A stretch of 37,680 bases of DNA from an uncultured bacterium (GCA_903927725.1 CAIYOC010000006.1:1-37680); one strand, 5' to 3'. Shown: positions 23,627-34,731, counted from the first letter of the stretch. Program-made: numbers and translations. Notes: a model not told the origin generated them from the sequence alone.

Positions 23627-24292
23627 GTGTCACGCGGTGACGTTTCATCCGTTCCAGAGACCATGGTGGGCCGAGCCGTCCCCATCCTCCGTGCCGATTG
23701 GGAGCGTCTGGCCCAGGACCGCGTCAGCCACTGGTGGCGCGCGTGCGAACAGGCGCTGGGCAAGCCGCTTGGTCCGGAACCGAGCGTCGAATTGAGCACC
23801 CGGCTGCGCACGACCGCCGGCCTGGCCATGCCGGCCCGCCGCCACATCAAGCTCTCGTTCCACATGTTCCGGCACGAGGGACTGGAGCGCTTCGACAGCA
23901 CCATCGCCCACGAGGTGGTGCACGTGGCGTGCGATCTGCACCACAGGCGGCCATGCCATCACGATCACCGGTGGCAGCGACTCATGCGCCAGCTCGGCCT
24001 GCCGGCGGACCGTTGCCACGACTACGACAGCGTGCAGCGCAAGCCCGGCACCGAACTGGTCTGCCCCGGCTGCACGCGTCGGGTCCGGCTCGGGCCGATC
24101 CAGTGGAAGCGCTTCACGCTCGCCCAGGCGCGGTTCCAGTGCACGGCCTGCAACACCGAGCTCGGTCGGTCGGCCGTCGATCCGTTGGTGACTGGCTCCG
24201 CCAAGGAAGCCGAGTACAGCAGCCTGCACGCAGCCACCCAGCGCGCGCTGCAGCTCTGGAACACCTGGATCGACCGGGCGGCCGGGCGATAA
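23627..24292 (+). CDS. SprT-like zinc metalloprotease-fold protein
   Basis: A 221-residue protein of the SprT/Spartan-like family. The zinc motif HEVVH is at residues 95-99 ('STIAHEVVHVACDLHH'). The third ligand is in 'CHHDHRWQRLMRQLG' (His112 or 114), matching the H[GD]..[FW]...M pattern of the family. The C-terminal zinc ribbon has 'LVCPGCTRRVRLG' and 'FQCTACNTELG', also typical. Eukaryotic relatives degrade DNA-protein crosslinks; the function of bacterial ones is poorly known. There is no signal peptide, so it acts in the cytoplasm. It faces the divergent WYL regulator, with 91 bp between the starts, making co-regulation plausible. The GTG start follows from the TAGACT motif 6 nt upstream. 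Confidence 0.88.
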   Translation: MSRGDVSSVPETMVGRAVPILRADWERLAQDRVSHWWRACEQALGKPLGPEPSVELSTRLRTTAGLAMPARRHIKLSFHMFRHEGLERFDSTIAHEVVHVACDLHHRRPCHHDHRWQRLMRQLGLPADRCHDYDSVQRKPGTELVCPGCTRRVRLGPIQWKRFTLAQARFQCTACNTELGRSAVDPLVTGSAKEAEYSSLHAATQRALQLWNTWIDRAAGR

Positions 24293-24303
24293 AACCATCT
24301 CGG

Positions 24304-24324
24304 TGTGTCACATCGGGCGACACA
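24304..24324 (+). terminator. Weak hairpin after the SprT-like gene
   Basis: TGTGTC and GACACA can pair as a 6-bp stem with a 9-nt loop, 11 nt after the stop codon. No T-run follows, so it may equally be a regulatory repeat before secreted protein A. Confidence 0.25.
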
Positions 24325-24451
24325 GTCGGTGAGTCTGGTCCAAGGATCAGCCACGACTCGGGAGCCTGATTCACGGGAAATCGCGGAGTTCACTTGGGGC
24401 GCCCAGTCCTGAACCCGATGGTTGACCCGTCTGCTCGCTCAGGAGGCCCCC

Positions 24452-25681
24452 ATGCACCGAATGCTGTCGCTCATCGTCGCACTTTCTCTCAGCTCGGCGG
24501 TCATCGCCCAAGATGGCGGTCTGTCGGGGCCAACCTGGGGCGAGGGACCGTCGGAGACCGGCTCGGGCGGCAGTGCCGATGCGGGGACCGAACCCACCAC
24601 GGCGCAGAAGGTTGCTAGCCCGAGCTCCGACAGCGGCGGTTCGCCCGCGACCAAGATCAACGGTCGGACCTCCTCGTCAACCGCGCTCCTGGCGACCGAC
24701 ACCGTGGACCTCTATGAGATCCGCATCTCGTCACCGACTGCATTCGAGGTCAACACGAGCGGCTCGACCTTCGACACGGTGCTGTTCCTGTTCCGCAAGT
24801 CGATCAACGCCAACGGCGTGCCCGAGGCCTATCCCGTCGCGATGAACGACAACGCCGCCGTGGCCGGCAACACCAGCGGCTACTCCCAGATCAAGAACAT
24901 CGTGACCACGACCGGCGGATCATCGATCCCCAACTTGACGGCAGGCACGTACTACCTCGGTGTGGCCAGGAGCGGTGCGGTGCCTCTGCGGTGCGGCATC
25001 GATCCCACGTACGGAGCGCTCTTCACCTACACCGCGGGCTCAACGCAACTCGTGCTGCCGACGGGTAATCAAGGCAGCTTGAAGCTCTGTGAGTGGAATC
25101 TTGCCGCGGCCGGCGGCGAGTACTCGATCAATCTCGTCGGCGGCGTCACCGTGCCCCGCAGCTCCACCTGCGTTTCGGCGCCGGTCCTGGGCCAAGGCAC
25201 CTACTCCTTCGGCAATGCCGGGACCGCCGATGACTCGGAAGACCGCCGGATCGGCCTCTTCAACATCTGCGGCATCAGCGGCGGGTGGCTCGCCAACCCG
25301 ACGTGGTTCCGAGTGGCACCCTGCAACGGCCAACTCACGGTGCGCATCTGCCCAACCAACACCGCCGCGAACATCTATGGCTTCGTGCTATACCGAGGCT
25401 CCTGCGGCAACCTTGAGCCGATCGGCTGCGGGTCCTCGGCTTCAGCAACAGGGTGCGCCCGCGGCGCCGAAGGAACCTTCACGGTGGAACAGTGCGACGA
25501 CCTGTACGTGGCGTTCGGTCCGCTCGCGTTCACCTCTCCGGCAAGCGTCGTGACCAGCCCAGGGGCCATCGTGATCCAGTGCGCTCCTACCCCGGTCTGT
25601 CCAGCAACCGCGGACATCAACGGTGATGGCGCCGTGGGTGGAGATGACCTGGCCCTGCTCCTGGCCAGTTGGGGAACGTGA
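24452..25681 (+). CDS. Secreted PPC-like protein A with dockerin-like tail
   Basis: A 409-residue exported protein and first of four paralogues. A signal peptide (MHRMLSLIVALSLSSAVIAQ) is followed by the shared mature start 'DGGLSGPTWGEGP'. Domain 1, about 40-210, is a pre-peptidase C-terminal (PPC/DVUA0089)-like sandwich with 'DTVDLYEIRISSPTAFEVNT', 'FDTVLFLFRK' and 'IPNLTAGTYYLGVARSGAVP'. Domain 2, about 215-375, has 'GTYSFGNAG', 'NPTWFRVAPCNGQLTVRICP', 'YGFVLYRGSCGNLEPIGCG' and 'DDLYVAFGP', with paired cysteines. A single dockerin-like Ca loop, 'ADINGDGAVGGDDLALLLAS' then WGT, ends the protein. AGGAGG lies 5 nt before the ATG. It is separated from B by 129 bp and may be its own unit. Enzymatic residues are not evident; a binding or structural role is likely. 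Confidence 0.88.
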   Translation: MHRMLSLIVALSLSSAVIAQDGGLSGPTWGEGPSETGSGGSADAGTEPTTAQKVASPSSDSGGSPATKINGRTSSSTALLATDTVDLYEIRISSPTAFEVNTSGSTFDTVLFLFRKSINANGVPEAYPVAMNDNAAVAGNTSGYSQIKNIVTTTGGSSIPNLTAGTYYLGVARSGAVPLRCGIDPTYGALFTYTAGSTQLVLPTGNQGSLKLCEWNLAAAGGEYSINLVGGVTVPRSSTCVSAPVLGQGTYSFGNAGTADDSEDRRIGLFNICGISGGWLANPTWFRVAPCNGQLTVRICPTNTAANIYGFVLYRGSCGNLEPIGCGSSASATGCARGAEGTFTVEQCDDLYVAFGPLAFTSPASVVTSPGAIVIQCAPTPVCPATADINGDGAVGGDDLALLLASWGT

Positions 25682-25810
25682 TTATGGGCTGAAAGTGTGT
25701 AAATCCATGCATATTCAGTGCTTGTCCGTTTGAATCCGACCAATCCGCGGCGAGACTCTCCCACCCCCGAGGCCTGTGGCCCCGGATGGTGTCATTCCCG
25801 TGGAGGCTCC
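25682..25810 (+). promoter_or_regulatory. AT-richer gap between secreted genes A and B
   Basis: This 129-bp gap starts with an unusually AT-rich stretch ('AAAGTGTGTAAATCCATGCA'), the most AT-rich spot near the cassette. It is a good candidate promoter region for the B-C-kinase 1-D-kinase 2 set. Exact hexamers cannot be assigned. Confidence 0.35.
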
Positions 25811-27166
25811 ATGCGTTGTGCTGCACTCATCATGTCACTGCTCTGTGTCCTGCCCGCGTTCGCGCAGGACGGAGAACTCGCTGGCCCCACCTGGGGCGAG
25901 GGTCCGGAAGACAATGGCGCAGGAGGCACGAAGGATGCCGGTGCCACGGCACCCACGGCGCAGCAGGTTTCATCACCCTTGGCTTCGGCTTCGGGCAGCA
26001 CCCTGACACGCATCAACGGCAGGACCTATTCGGGACTGTTGCAACAGGACCTGATCGATCTCTACGAGATCTCCATCACGACCCCCGCTTCGTTCCTCGC
26101 CACGACCCAAGGGTCGACCTTCGACACCGCCATCTTCCTTTTTCGGAAGATCATCGGCAGCGATGGTGTGCCCGAAGCGCGGGCGATTGCGATGAACGAC
26201 AATTCGCCATCCGGCGGCGTAAGCACCTCGAAGCTCGTCGGCTCCAGCATCCCGGGGCTGACTGCGGGCACGTACTACATCGCCGTCGCCAAGAGCGGCG
26301 CCATGCCCATCGGCTTCAAGAACCCCGACAACGATCCACTCCCCTTGTTCACCTACAACCCAGGATCCACGGCCGTCGTGTTGCCGACCGGGACGCAGGC
26401 CACCTACACGCTCGCCGATTGGAGCAATCTCGGCGACGGCGGCGACTACCAGATCGAGTTCGGTGGAACGGTGGTGACACGATCGAGCGCCTGCTCAAGT
26501 GCCATCATTCTTGGTAGCGGTGTCTACTCTTTCGGAAACGCTGGCGCGAGTGACTCTTCGGCCAGCCGCATCGGCCTCGACGCGACCTGCAGCGACAACG
26601 GTGCGTGGATCGCCAATCCGAGCTGGTTCGAACTTGGCGCCTGCGACGGGGCCGTGCAGATCTCGGTCTGCCCGACGGTCACCACTGCGACCTACCAGAT
26701 GGTGGTCTATGAGGGTTCATGCGGCGACCTCGAGCCGGTTGCCTGCGGCACGCTCGGGGCCTGCAGTGGTGGCGGCACCGGCAGCACGGTCACGCTGAAT
26801 CCAGATCCGTGCAAGACCTATTACGTCGCCTTTGGTGCGCGTCGCGTCTCGGGTGCGTCGCCGACCAGCGCAGGCACGATCACCATCACCTGCACGCCGG
26901 ATGGACCGTCGTGCGGCGTGGCCGGGACTGGATCGTGCTTCACGCCGCACGCCGCACCGACCTGTGACTCGATCACGTGCTGCAGCGTGGTGTGCGCGAT
27001 CGACCCCTTCTGCTGCAACTCAAGCTGGGACAACCTCTGCGTGTCGCAGGCCTACACCTCCTGTGCGCCACCGCCCGCCTGCCCGCCGAGCGATCCTGAT
27101 CTCGACGGCAACGGCTTGATCGACGGTGGTGACCTCGCGATCCTCTTGTCGCAGTGGGGCACCTGA
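25811..27166 (+). CDS. Secreted PPC-like protein B with Cys-rich and dockerin-like modules
   Basis: A 451-residue exported paralogue of A. The signal peptide is MRCAALIMSLLCVLPAFAQ, then 'DGELAGPTWGEGP'. The PPC-like domain has 'IDLYEISITTPASFLATTQG', 'FDTAIFLFRK', 'AIAMNDN' and 'IPGLTAGTYYIAVAKSGAMP'. Domain 2 has 'GVYSFGNAG', 'NPSWFELGACDGAVQISVCP' and 'VVYEGSCGDLEPVACG'. Unlike A and C it then gains a nine-cysteine module, about 375-425 ('CFTPH', 'CDSITCCSVVCAIDPFCC', 'WDNLCV'), a motif I associate with secreted planctomycete proteins. It ends with 'DLDGNGLIDGGDLAILLSQW' and GT. GGAGG lies 5 nt before the ATG; the ORF track adds 31 spurious codons. Only 27 bp separate it from C. Confidence 0.88.
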   Translation: MRCAALIMSLLCVLPAFAQDGELAGPTWGEGPEDNGAGGTKDAGATAPTAQQVSSPLASASGSTLTRINGRTYSGLLQQDLIDLYEISITTPASFLATTQGSTFDTAIFLFRKIIGSDGVPEARAIAMNDNSPSGGVSTSKLVGSSIPGLTAGTYYIAVAKSGAMPIGFKNPDNDPLPLFTYNPGSTAVVLPTGTQATYTLADWSNLGDGGDYQIEFGGTVVTRSSACSSAIILGSGVYSFGNAGASDSSASRIGLDATCSDNGAWIANPSWFELGACDGAVQISVCPTVTTATYQMVVYEGSCGDLEPVACGTLGACSGGGTGSTVTLNPDPCKTYYVAFGARRVSGASPTSAGTITITCTPDGPSCGVAGTGSCFTPHAAPTCDSITCCSVVCAIDPFCCNSSWDNLCVSQAYTSCAPPPACPPSDPDLDGNGLIDGGDLAILLSQWGT

Positions 27167-27193
27167 ACCCAACGTCCGATTCCTGAGAACACC

Positions 27194-28369
27194 ATGACGA
27201 ACCGATTGCTCGTCCTCGCTTGCACGTTCGCAGCCACGCTCGGAGCACTGACCGCGGCCGATGACGGCGACCTGGCCGGCCCGACCTGGGGCGAAGGAAG
27301 CACCGACAAGGCCGGGTCGAGTCCCTCGACCGCCATGCGGACCAAGACCGTCGCGGCGAGCGATTCCAGCGGCGGAACGGTCACCAGCATCAGCGGCTCG
27401 ACCGGCACCACCTCGCTCGTGGGAACGCTGCCGGATTCCGTCGATCTGTACGAGATCTTCGTCGTCAGCCCCACGCAATTCGACGTGACCACGCAGGGTT
27501 CGTCCTTCAACACCCGGCTCTTCCTCTTCAAGAAGGTCGTCAATGCGGACGGGAGCATCGATGCCATCCCGCTTGCCGCCAACGACAATGTGTCGACGCT
27601 GGCAAACTGGTCGCGCCTGCACAACACATCGAGCACCGCTGTGCTCATTCCCGGGCTCACGGCGGGCGCGCACTATCTGGCCGTGACCAACAACGGTGCC
27701 GTTTCAACGACCTGCCCGCGTGCCCTGCAGCCGACGCCGCAGTTCAGCTTCACGTCGACGACGGCGATCCTGCAGCCGGTGAACTCGGGCGAGCTCTGCG
27801 ACTGGACCGGTTCGTCGACTGCTGCCGGCGCCTACACGATCAACATCATCGGAGGCGTGCTGCTGACGCGACCGGCGACGTGCGACGATGCACCGGTCCT
27901 TGGCACCGGCTCGTACGCCTACAGCACGGTCAACAACCAGGCGGAAGGCAGCGAGAACAACATCGGCCTGAACAACATCTGCGGGGTGCCTGCAACGATC
28001 CGGAGCCCGACCTGGTTCCGTCTCGATGCGTGCACCGGCTCGACGACCGTCCGGGTCCAGCCCTCGATCTCCGGCACGGCCGCCTATGGCTTCGTCGTCT
28101 ACACCGGAGCCTGCGGTTCGCTCACGCCGATCGCATGCAGTGACACGTTCGGCACGGCTGGCGAACTGACCTTTGCCAGCGATGCGTGCCAGACCTACTA
28201 CGTTGCCTACGGCCCACTGAAACCTGCGACCAGCACCCAATTCCCGGTGGTCGGTCCCGGCACGCTCATCATCGCCTGCACTCCATCGGCACCCGATGCC
28301 GACATCAATGGCGATGGCATCATCGATGGGAACGATCTTGCGCTGCTGCTGTCGCAGTGGGGCAGCTGA
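27194..28369 (+). CDS. Secreted PPC-like protein C with dockerin-like tail
   Basis: A 391-residue exported paralogue. The signal peptide is MTNRLLVLACTFAATLGALT, with mature start 'ADDGDLAGPTWGEG'. The PPC-like domain has 'DSVDLYEIFVVSPTQFDVTT', 'FNTRLFLFKK', 'AANDN' and 'IPGLTAGAHYLAVTNNGAV'. Domain 2 has 'GTGSYAYSTVNN', 'SPTWFRLDACTGSTTVRVQP', 'YGFVVYTGACGSLTPIACS' and 'YYVAYGPL'. It lacks the Cys-rich module and ends in 'ADINGDGIIDGNDLALLLSQ' then WGS. The gap to B is 27 bp and to kinase 1 is short, so it is very likely co-transcribed with B. The ribosome site is weak (GAGAA before the ATG), which fits translation from an upstream reading ribosome. Confidence 0.87.
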   Translation: MTNRLLVLACTFAATLGALTAADDGDLAGPTWGEGSTDKAGSSPSTAMRTKTVAASDSSGGTVTSISGSTGTTSLVGTLPDSVDLYEIFVVSPTQFDVTTQGSSFNTRLFLFKKVVNADGSIDAIPLAANDNVSTLANWSRLHNTSSTAVLIPGLTAGAHYLAVTNNGAVSTTCPRALQPTPQFSFTSTTAILQPVNSGELCDWTGSSTAAGAYTINIIGGVLLTRPATCDDAPVLGTGSYAYSTVNNQAEGSENNIGLNNICGVPATIRSPTWFRLDACTGSTTVRVQPSISGTAAYGFVVYTGACGSLTPIACSDTFGTAGELTFASDACQTYYVAYGPLKPATSTQFPVVGPGTLIIACTPSAPDADINGDGIIDGNDLALLLSQWGS

Positions 28370-28384
28370 TCCTCTGAGCGACCG

Positions 28385-28390
28385 TACGAT
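28385..28390 (+). promoter_or_regulatory. -10-like TACGAT before kinase 1
   Basis: TACGAT ends 6 nt before the GTG at 28397. Without a visible -35 it is tentative, but it picks 28397 over the GTG at 28391 and suggests separate leaderless expression of the kinase. Confidence 0.4.
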
Positions 28391-28396
28391 GTGGGC

Positions 28397-30907
28397 GTGA
28401 GCGCCTCCGTCGACGATCGCACCATCGACAGTTCCGATCCCGGCGAGCCGCGGGGGCCGGACTTCGGAGCCACCACGCCGCCGAGCGCACCCGACACCGG
28501 CGCCACACAACCGCCGCCTGCGGGTAGGTGGCAGGATGCGCCAGCCACCCCGCGCAAGCGCGCCGCAGAGTCGATGGTCGGCCAGACGGTCGGTCGCTAC
28601 CAAGTCCTGCAGCTGCTGGGTGAGGGTGGATTCGGTGCCGTCTACCTGGCCGAGCAGGTCGAACCTGTGCGCCGCAAGGTGGCGCTGAAGGTCATGCGCT
28701 CGGGCAGCGACCGGGAAGACCTGGTCGCACGTTTCGAGGCCGAGCGCCAGGCCATGGCGGTGATGAACCACCCGGGCGTTGCCAAGGTCTGGGATGCCGG
28801 GGCGCTGCCGGATGGCAAGCCCTTCTTCGCGATGGAGTTCGTGCCGGGCAAGCCGCTCGATGAGTTTGCCGATGCCGAGCGGCTCGACCTGCGCGCCCGC
28901 GCACGGCTCTTCCTGCAGGTGTGCGATGCGATCCAGCACGCGCACACCAAGGGCGTGGTGCACCGCGACCTCAAGCCCGGGAACATCCTCGTCTACCGCG
29001 ATGCCGAGACCTTCCACGTGAAGGTGATCGACTTCGGCATCGCGAAGGCCGTGAACACCACGCTGCATTCGCGCAGCTTCGAGACGCAGTTCGGCCACTT
29101 CGTGGGCACGCCGGCGTACATGAGCCCGGAGCAGGCCGACGGCAAGGCGGACATCGACACGCGCAGCGACGTCTACACGCTCGGCGTGATCGTGTACGAG
29201 CTCCTCACGGGCTGGTTGCCACTGGACCAGAAGACGCTGCAGGGCGTAGGTGTGAGCGAACTCAGCCGCGTCGTGCGCGAGTACCGGCCTCCGTCGCCGC
29301 AGCAACGCATCAGGCAGGTCGAGCGCGATGACCTTGGCCGCGCGAACACAATCGCTCATGCACGCGGCACCGATCCGGGCTCGCTGGCCAAGGCGCTCCG
29401 CGGCGACCTCGAGCGCATCATCTTCAAGGCGCTCGAAAAGGACCGGGAGGTGCGCTACCAGAGCGCGAGCGCGCTCGGCGACGACCTGCGCGCGTGGCTG
29501 GCTGGCGATCCGGTGAGCGCCGGCCCGCCCGGCACGGCGTACCGCGTGCGCAAGCTCGTCGCCAAGCACAAGGTCGCGGTCGCCGCGGCCGTGCTGGGGA
29601 TCTGCATGATCGTGGCGTCGTCGGTCGCCATGGCCTTCCTCTGGCGCACCGCCGTCACGCAGGAACAGCGCGCGCGGCAGACCCTGAGCACCTTCCTGCT
29701 CGCGCTACGCTCGGCTGACAGCCAGGGAACCGGCGACCAGGTCGCGCTGACGATCAAGGACCTGCTGGCACGCGTGGAGAATGCCGTGACCACTGAATTG
29801 AAGGACGACCCGCAGGTTGCGGCCGAGCTCTACGACACGGTGGGTCAGCTGTACCTGGCGTTCAGCGACTACGAGCCTGCACTGCGCAACTTGAAAGAAG
29901 CACAGGATCTTCGATCCCAGATCGTGGCGTCTGAACCAACGGTCGCTGCGCAGATCGCGCTGGCCCAGACCCAATGGAAAGTGGCACGATGCCAGTACTT
30001 CCTCAACGATCACGAGGCGAGCCTCGCAGGCTTTGCATCCGTCGTCGAGAGTTTCAACCGACTCCGGCCCGAAGCAGTCAATGACCTCGTCGAGGCGAGA
30101 ATGCACCTCGCTGCTGCTCAGTTGAAGCTCCAGAAGATCGACGACGCCGACCACAACGCGACCATGGCGCTCGACATGCTGCGCAAGAAGTTCGGCGAGG
30201 AGAGCGATGAATACGGCGCATCGCTGTTCGCGCGCTCGCGGCAGCTTGAGTCACTCGGCCGAGTCGATGAGGCGGCCGAGGCCTACAGCCGCGTCGCCGC
30301 GATCTTCGCCAAGGTTTCAGGGCCGGACGACTGGCGCGTGGGCCGTGCGCTGCGCCAACTGTCGGTCATCCAGCTCGAGCGCGGGGAACTGGCTGCGGCA
30401 CTTCCCAATCTGCAGCGCTCCGTGCGCCTGATGGAGGCACGCTTCGGCGAGAGCGACCCATTGGTCACAGCAGCCAAGCACGACCTGGCCGACACGATGC
30501 TCAAGCTGGGCACCAACCTCGACGAGGCGCGCGAGATGGCGCGACGAGCCCTCGCAGGCCGCAAGGCCAATGGCAAGAACCCAGTGAACACCGCCAAGAC
30601 CATGGTGCTCCTCTCGAAGATCGACGAAGCGCGATCGGATCTGGCTTCGGCCACACGCACCCAGCGGGATGCCGTGGACCTGCTGCGCACGGCCATGCCG
30701 CAGGGCGGCCCGGAGACCACCGCGGCTGTCGGGCGGTTGGGTCATCTCTTGATTCTGCAAGACCTTATGAATGATGCCGAGCCCTTGTTGCTCGAGGCGA
30801 TCAGTTCCGCCACGCGTGAGGGTGAGCCAGCCAAGGCCATCCTTGAGCAGGCCCAATCCGATCTGGCTCGCCTTCGAGCGCCTGGAGCAACTCGCGAAAC
30901 TCGATGA
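28397..30907 (+). CDS. Transmembrane Ser/Thr protein kinase with C-terminal TPRs (kinase 1)
   Basis: An 836-residue Hanks-type kinase. A Pro/Thr-rich N-terminal tail (1-60) precedes the kinase domain, about 66-370. The glycine loop is 'LGEGGFGAVYLAEQ', the ATP lysine is Lys98 in 'KVALKVM', the catalytic loop 'VVHRDLKPGN' has Asp191, and 'VIDFGIAKA' has Asp212. 'GTPAYMSPEQ' and 'DVYTLGVIVYELLTG' follow, so it should be active. One membrane helix lies at about 394-416 ('VAVAAAVLGICMIVASSVAM'), placing the C-terminal half outside the cytoplasm. That half consists of TPR-like helical pairs ('AAELYDTVGQLYLAFSDYEP'). It follows secreted protein C after a few tens of bases. The start is GTG at 28397, from the TACGAT 6 nt upstream; GTG at 28391 is an alternative. 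Confidence 0.93.
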   Translation: MSASVDDRTIDSSDPGEPRGPDFGATTPPSAPDTGATQPPPAGRWQDAPATPRKRAAESMVGQTVGRYQVLQLLGEGGFGAVYLAEQVEPVRRKVALKVMRSGSDREDLVARFEAERQAMAVMNHPGVAKVWDAGALPDGKPFFAMEFVPGKPLDEFADAERLDLRARARLFLQVCDAIQHAHTKGVVHRDLKPGNILVYRDAETFHVKVIDFGIAKAVNTTLHSRSFETQFGHFVGTPAYMSPEQADGKADIDTRSDVYTLGVIVYELLTGWLPLDQKTLQGVGVSELSRVVREYRPPSPQQRIRQVERDDLGRANTIAHARGTDPGSLAKALRGDLERIIFKALEKDREVRYQSASALGDDLRAWLAGDPVSAGPPGTAYRVRKLVAKHKVAVAAAVLGICMIVASSVAMAFLWRTAVTQEQRARQTLSTFLLALRSADSQGTGDQVALTIKDLLARVENAVTTELKDDPQVAAELYDTVGQLYLAFSDYEPALRNLKEAQDLRSQIVASEPTVAAQIALAQTQWKVARCQYFLNDHEASLAGFASVVESFNRLRPEAVNDLVEARMHLAAAQLKLQKIDDADHNATMALDMLRKKFGEESDEYGASLFARSRQLESLGRVDEAAEAYSRVAAIFAKVSGPDDWRVGRALRQLSVIQLERGELAAALPNLQRSVRLMEARFGESDPLVTAAKHDLADTMLKLGTNLDEAREMARRALAGRKANGKNPVNTAKTMVLLSKIDEARSDLASATRTQRDAVDLLRTAMPQGGPETTAAVGRLGHLLILQDLMNDAEPLLLEAISSATREGEPAKAILEQAQSDLARLRAPGATRETR

Positions 30908-30995
30908 AACCAAGCGATTTCCCGCTTCCGTTCAGGTGGGGATCGGACACACTCGGACCACCGGCGGGTCGTGCGTTCGGATGAAGGACCTCCTC

Positions 30996-32294
30996 ATGCG
31001 CACGACGATCTTGGCTGTTCTCTCCATCGCTCTCCTGGCACCGCGCGTCGCCGCCGATGTCGGTCCGACCTGGCAGGAGGATCCCGACGCAGGATCCGTG
31101 CCCAGCACCGGCCAGGGAGTGCGCGCCACCGGTGTGGGCACGGTCAACCGCGTCAATGGGACAACGACCACTGCATCGCCCTTCGCTGAAGGCCTCGTGG
31201 GCTTCGACCCGGTCGATCTGTACGAGATCGACATCAGCAGTCCCGCCACCTTCACCGTCGTGACCGGACCGGAGTTCGATTCGCGGCTATTCCTCTTCCG
31301 CAAGGAAGGATCATCGTGCAGTCCACTGGCGATTCCCGTTGCCGCCAACCATCGACGACTGCCTGGTTCGAACGGCTCGGAACTGAAGGCCATTCCCGGC
31401 CTTGCTGCGGGCACCTACTACCTGGCGATCTCCGGGGCCCCGGCGATCCCGCGCGGTTGGGTGAGTGCGGGCAGCGGGGGCTATTCGCTCGTCGATCTCT
31501 TTGCATTCCCTGCGGATGGGCTCGGCACGCAGTTCCCGTTGGTGGCGGGCGCATCCTTGGCGGAGTGGACCACACCGGCAGGCACGGCATCCGGCTCGTA
31601 CAGCCTCGCGGTGAATGGCATCACGCCCAAGGTCGCAGGGATCTGCTCGGACGCGGGTCGCGCCATGGCTGGCGTGAGTGCGTTCGATCTCACTGGTGGC
31701 AGCACCTCGCCCGAGACGTTGCCGATGGGCTGTGAACCCGGCGTCGCTGGCATGACCCGCACCATCTGGGTGCGGCACACAGCCACATGCGATGGCGAGC
31801 TGACGATCGGCGTTCAGCCAACCAGCCCGACGCAGAGTCCGCTGGCGGTCGCTGCGTGGCTGGGCTGCTGCGACCAGCGAATCCCAGTCGGCTGCGATGT
31901 CGCTCCCACGAATGCCGGTCAAGCCATGACTGTCTTCCCGGTCCGTGCTGGCGACAGCGTGCTCGTCGCGATCGGTGTGCGGATGACCTCCAGCACGCTG
32001 CCGCCGGCAGTGACCGGCGACCTCTTCATCGAGTGCGCCACGACCTCGGCCTGCGGTGACGAGCGGGCCGGCTCATGCTTCAGTCCGCACGACACGCCGT
32101 TCTGCAATGCCGGTGACTGCTGCAGCGCCGTCTGCGCACTGGATCCCTACTGCTGCGCCGTCATGTGGGACGACACCTGCGTCACGGGTGCCATGAGCGT
32201 CTGCATCGAGACGGCACCGAGCCCCGACATCAACGGTGACGGCAACGTGGATGGCAACGATCTCGCGCTGCTCCTCTCGGCGTGGGGCACCTGA
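30996..32294 (+). CDS. Secreted PPC-like protein D with Cys-rich and dockerin-like modules
   Basis: A 432-residue exported protein and the most divergent paralogue. The signal peptide is MRTTILAVLSIALLAPRVAA and the mature start is shortened to 'DVGPTWQEDP'. The PPC-like domain keeps 'DPVDLYEIDISSPATFTVVT', 'FDSRLFLFRK' and 'IPGLAAGTYYLAISGAPAIP'. Domain 2 is recognisable only by 'TIWVRHTATCDGELTIGVQP' and 'WLGCCDQRIPVGCD'. The nine-cysteine module of B is present ('CFSPH', 'CNAGDCCSAVCALDPYCC', 'WDDTCV'), then 'PDINGDGNVDGNDLALLLSA' and WGT. AAGGA lies 7 nt before the ATG at 30996; another in-frame ATG at 30981 has none. The gap from kinase 1 is 88 bp. Confidence 0.88.
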   Translation: MRTTILAVLSIALLAPRVAADVGPTWQEDPDAGSVPSTGQGVRATGVGTVNRVNGTTTTASPFAEGLVGFDPVDLYEIDISSPATFTVVTGPEFDSRLFLFRKEGSSCSPLAIPVAANHRRLPGSNGSELKAIPGLAAGTYYLAISGAPAIPRGWVSAGSGGYSLVDLFAFPADGLGTQFPLVAGASLAEWTTPAGTASGSYSLAVNGITPKVAGICSDAGRAMAGVSAFDLTGGSTSPETLPMGCEPGVAGMTRTIWVRHTATCDGELTIGVQPTSPTQSPLAVAAWLGCCDQRIPVGCDVAPTNAGQAMTVFPVRAGDSVLVAIGVRMTSSTLPPAVTGDLFIECATTSACGDERAGSCFSPHDTPFCNAGDCCSAVCALDPYCCAVMWDDTCVTGAMSVCIETAPSPDINGDGNVDGNDLALLLSAWGT

Positions 32295-32312
32295 CCGCCG
32301 ATCGGGCGGACC

Positions 32313-32318
32313 TACCAT
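32313..32318 (+). promoter_or_regulatory. -10-like TACCAT before kinase 2
   Basis: TACCAT ends 7 nt before the ATG at 32326 and itself contains the upstream ATG at 32317. The match to the window-wide pattern favours 32326 as start. Confidence 0.4.
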
Positions 32319-32325
32319 GGCGCCC

Positions 32326-34721
<2,396 letters not shown>

Positions 34722-34731
<10 letters not shown>

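Noticed and set aside
27704-29569. 621-codon minus-strand ORF across gene C and kinase 1
   Set aside because: It crosses two well supported plus-strand genes and has no domain.
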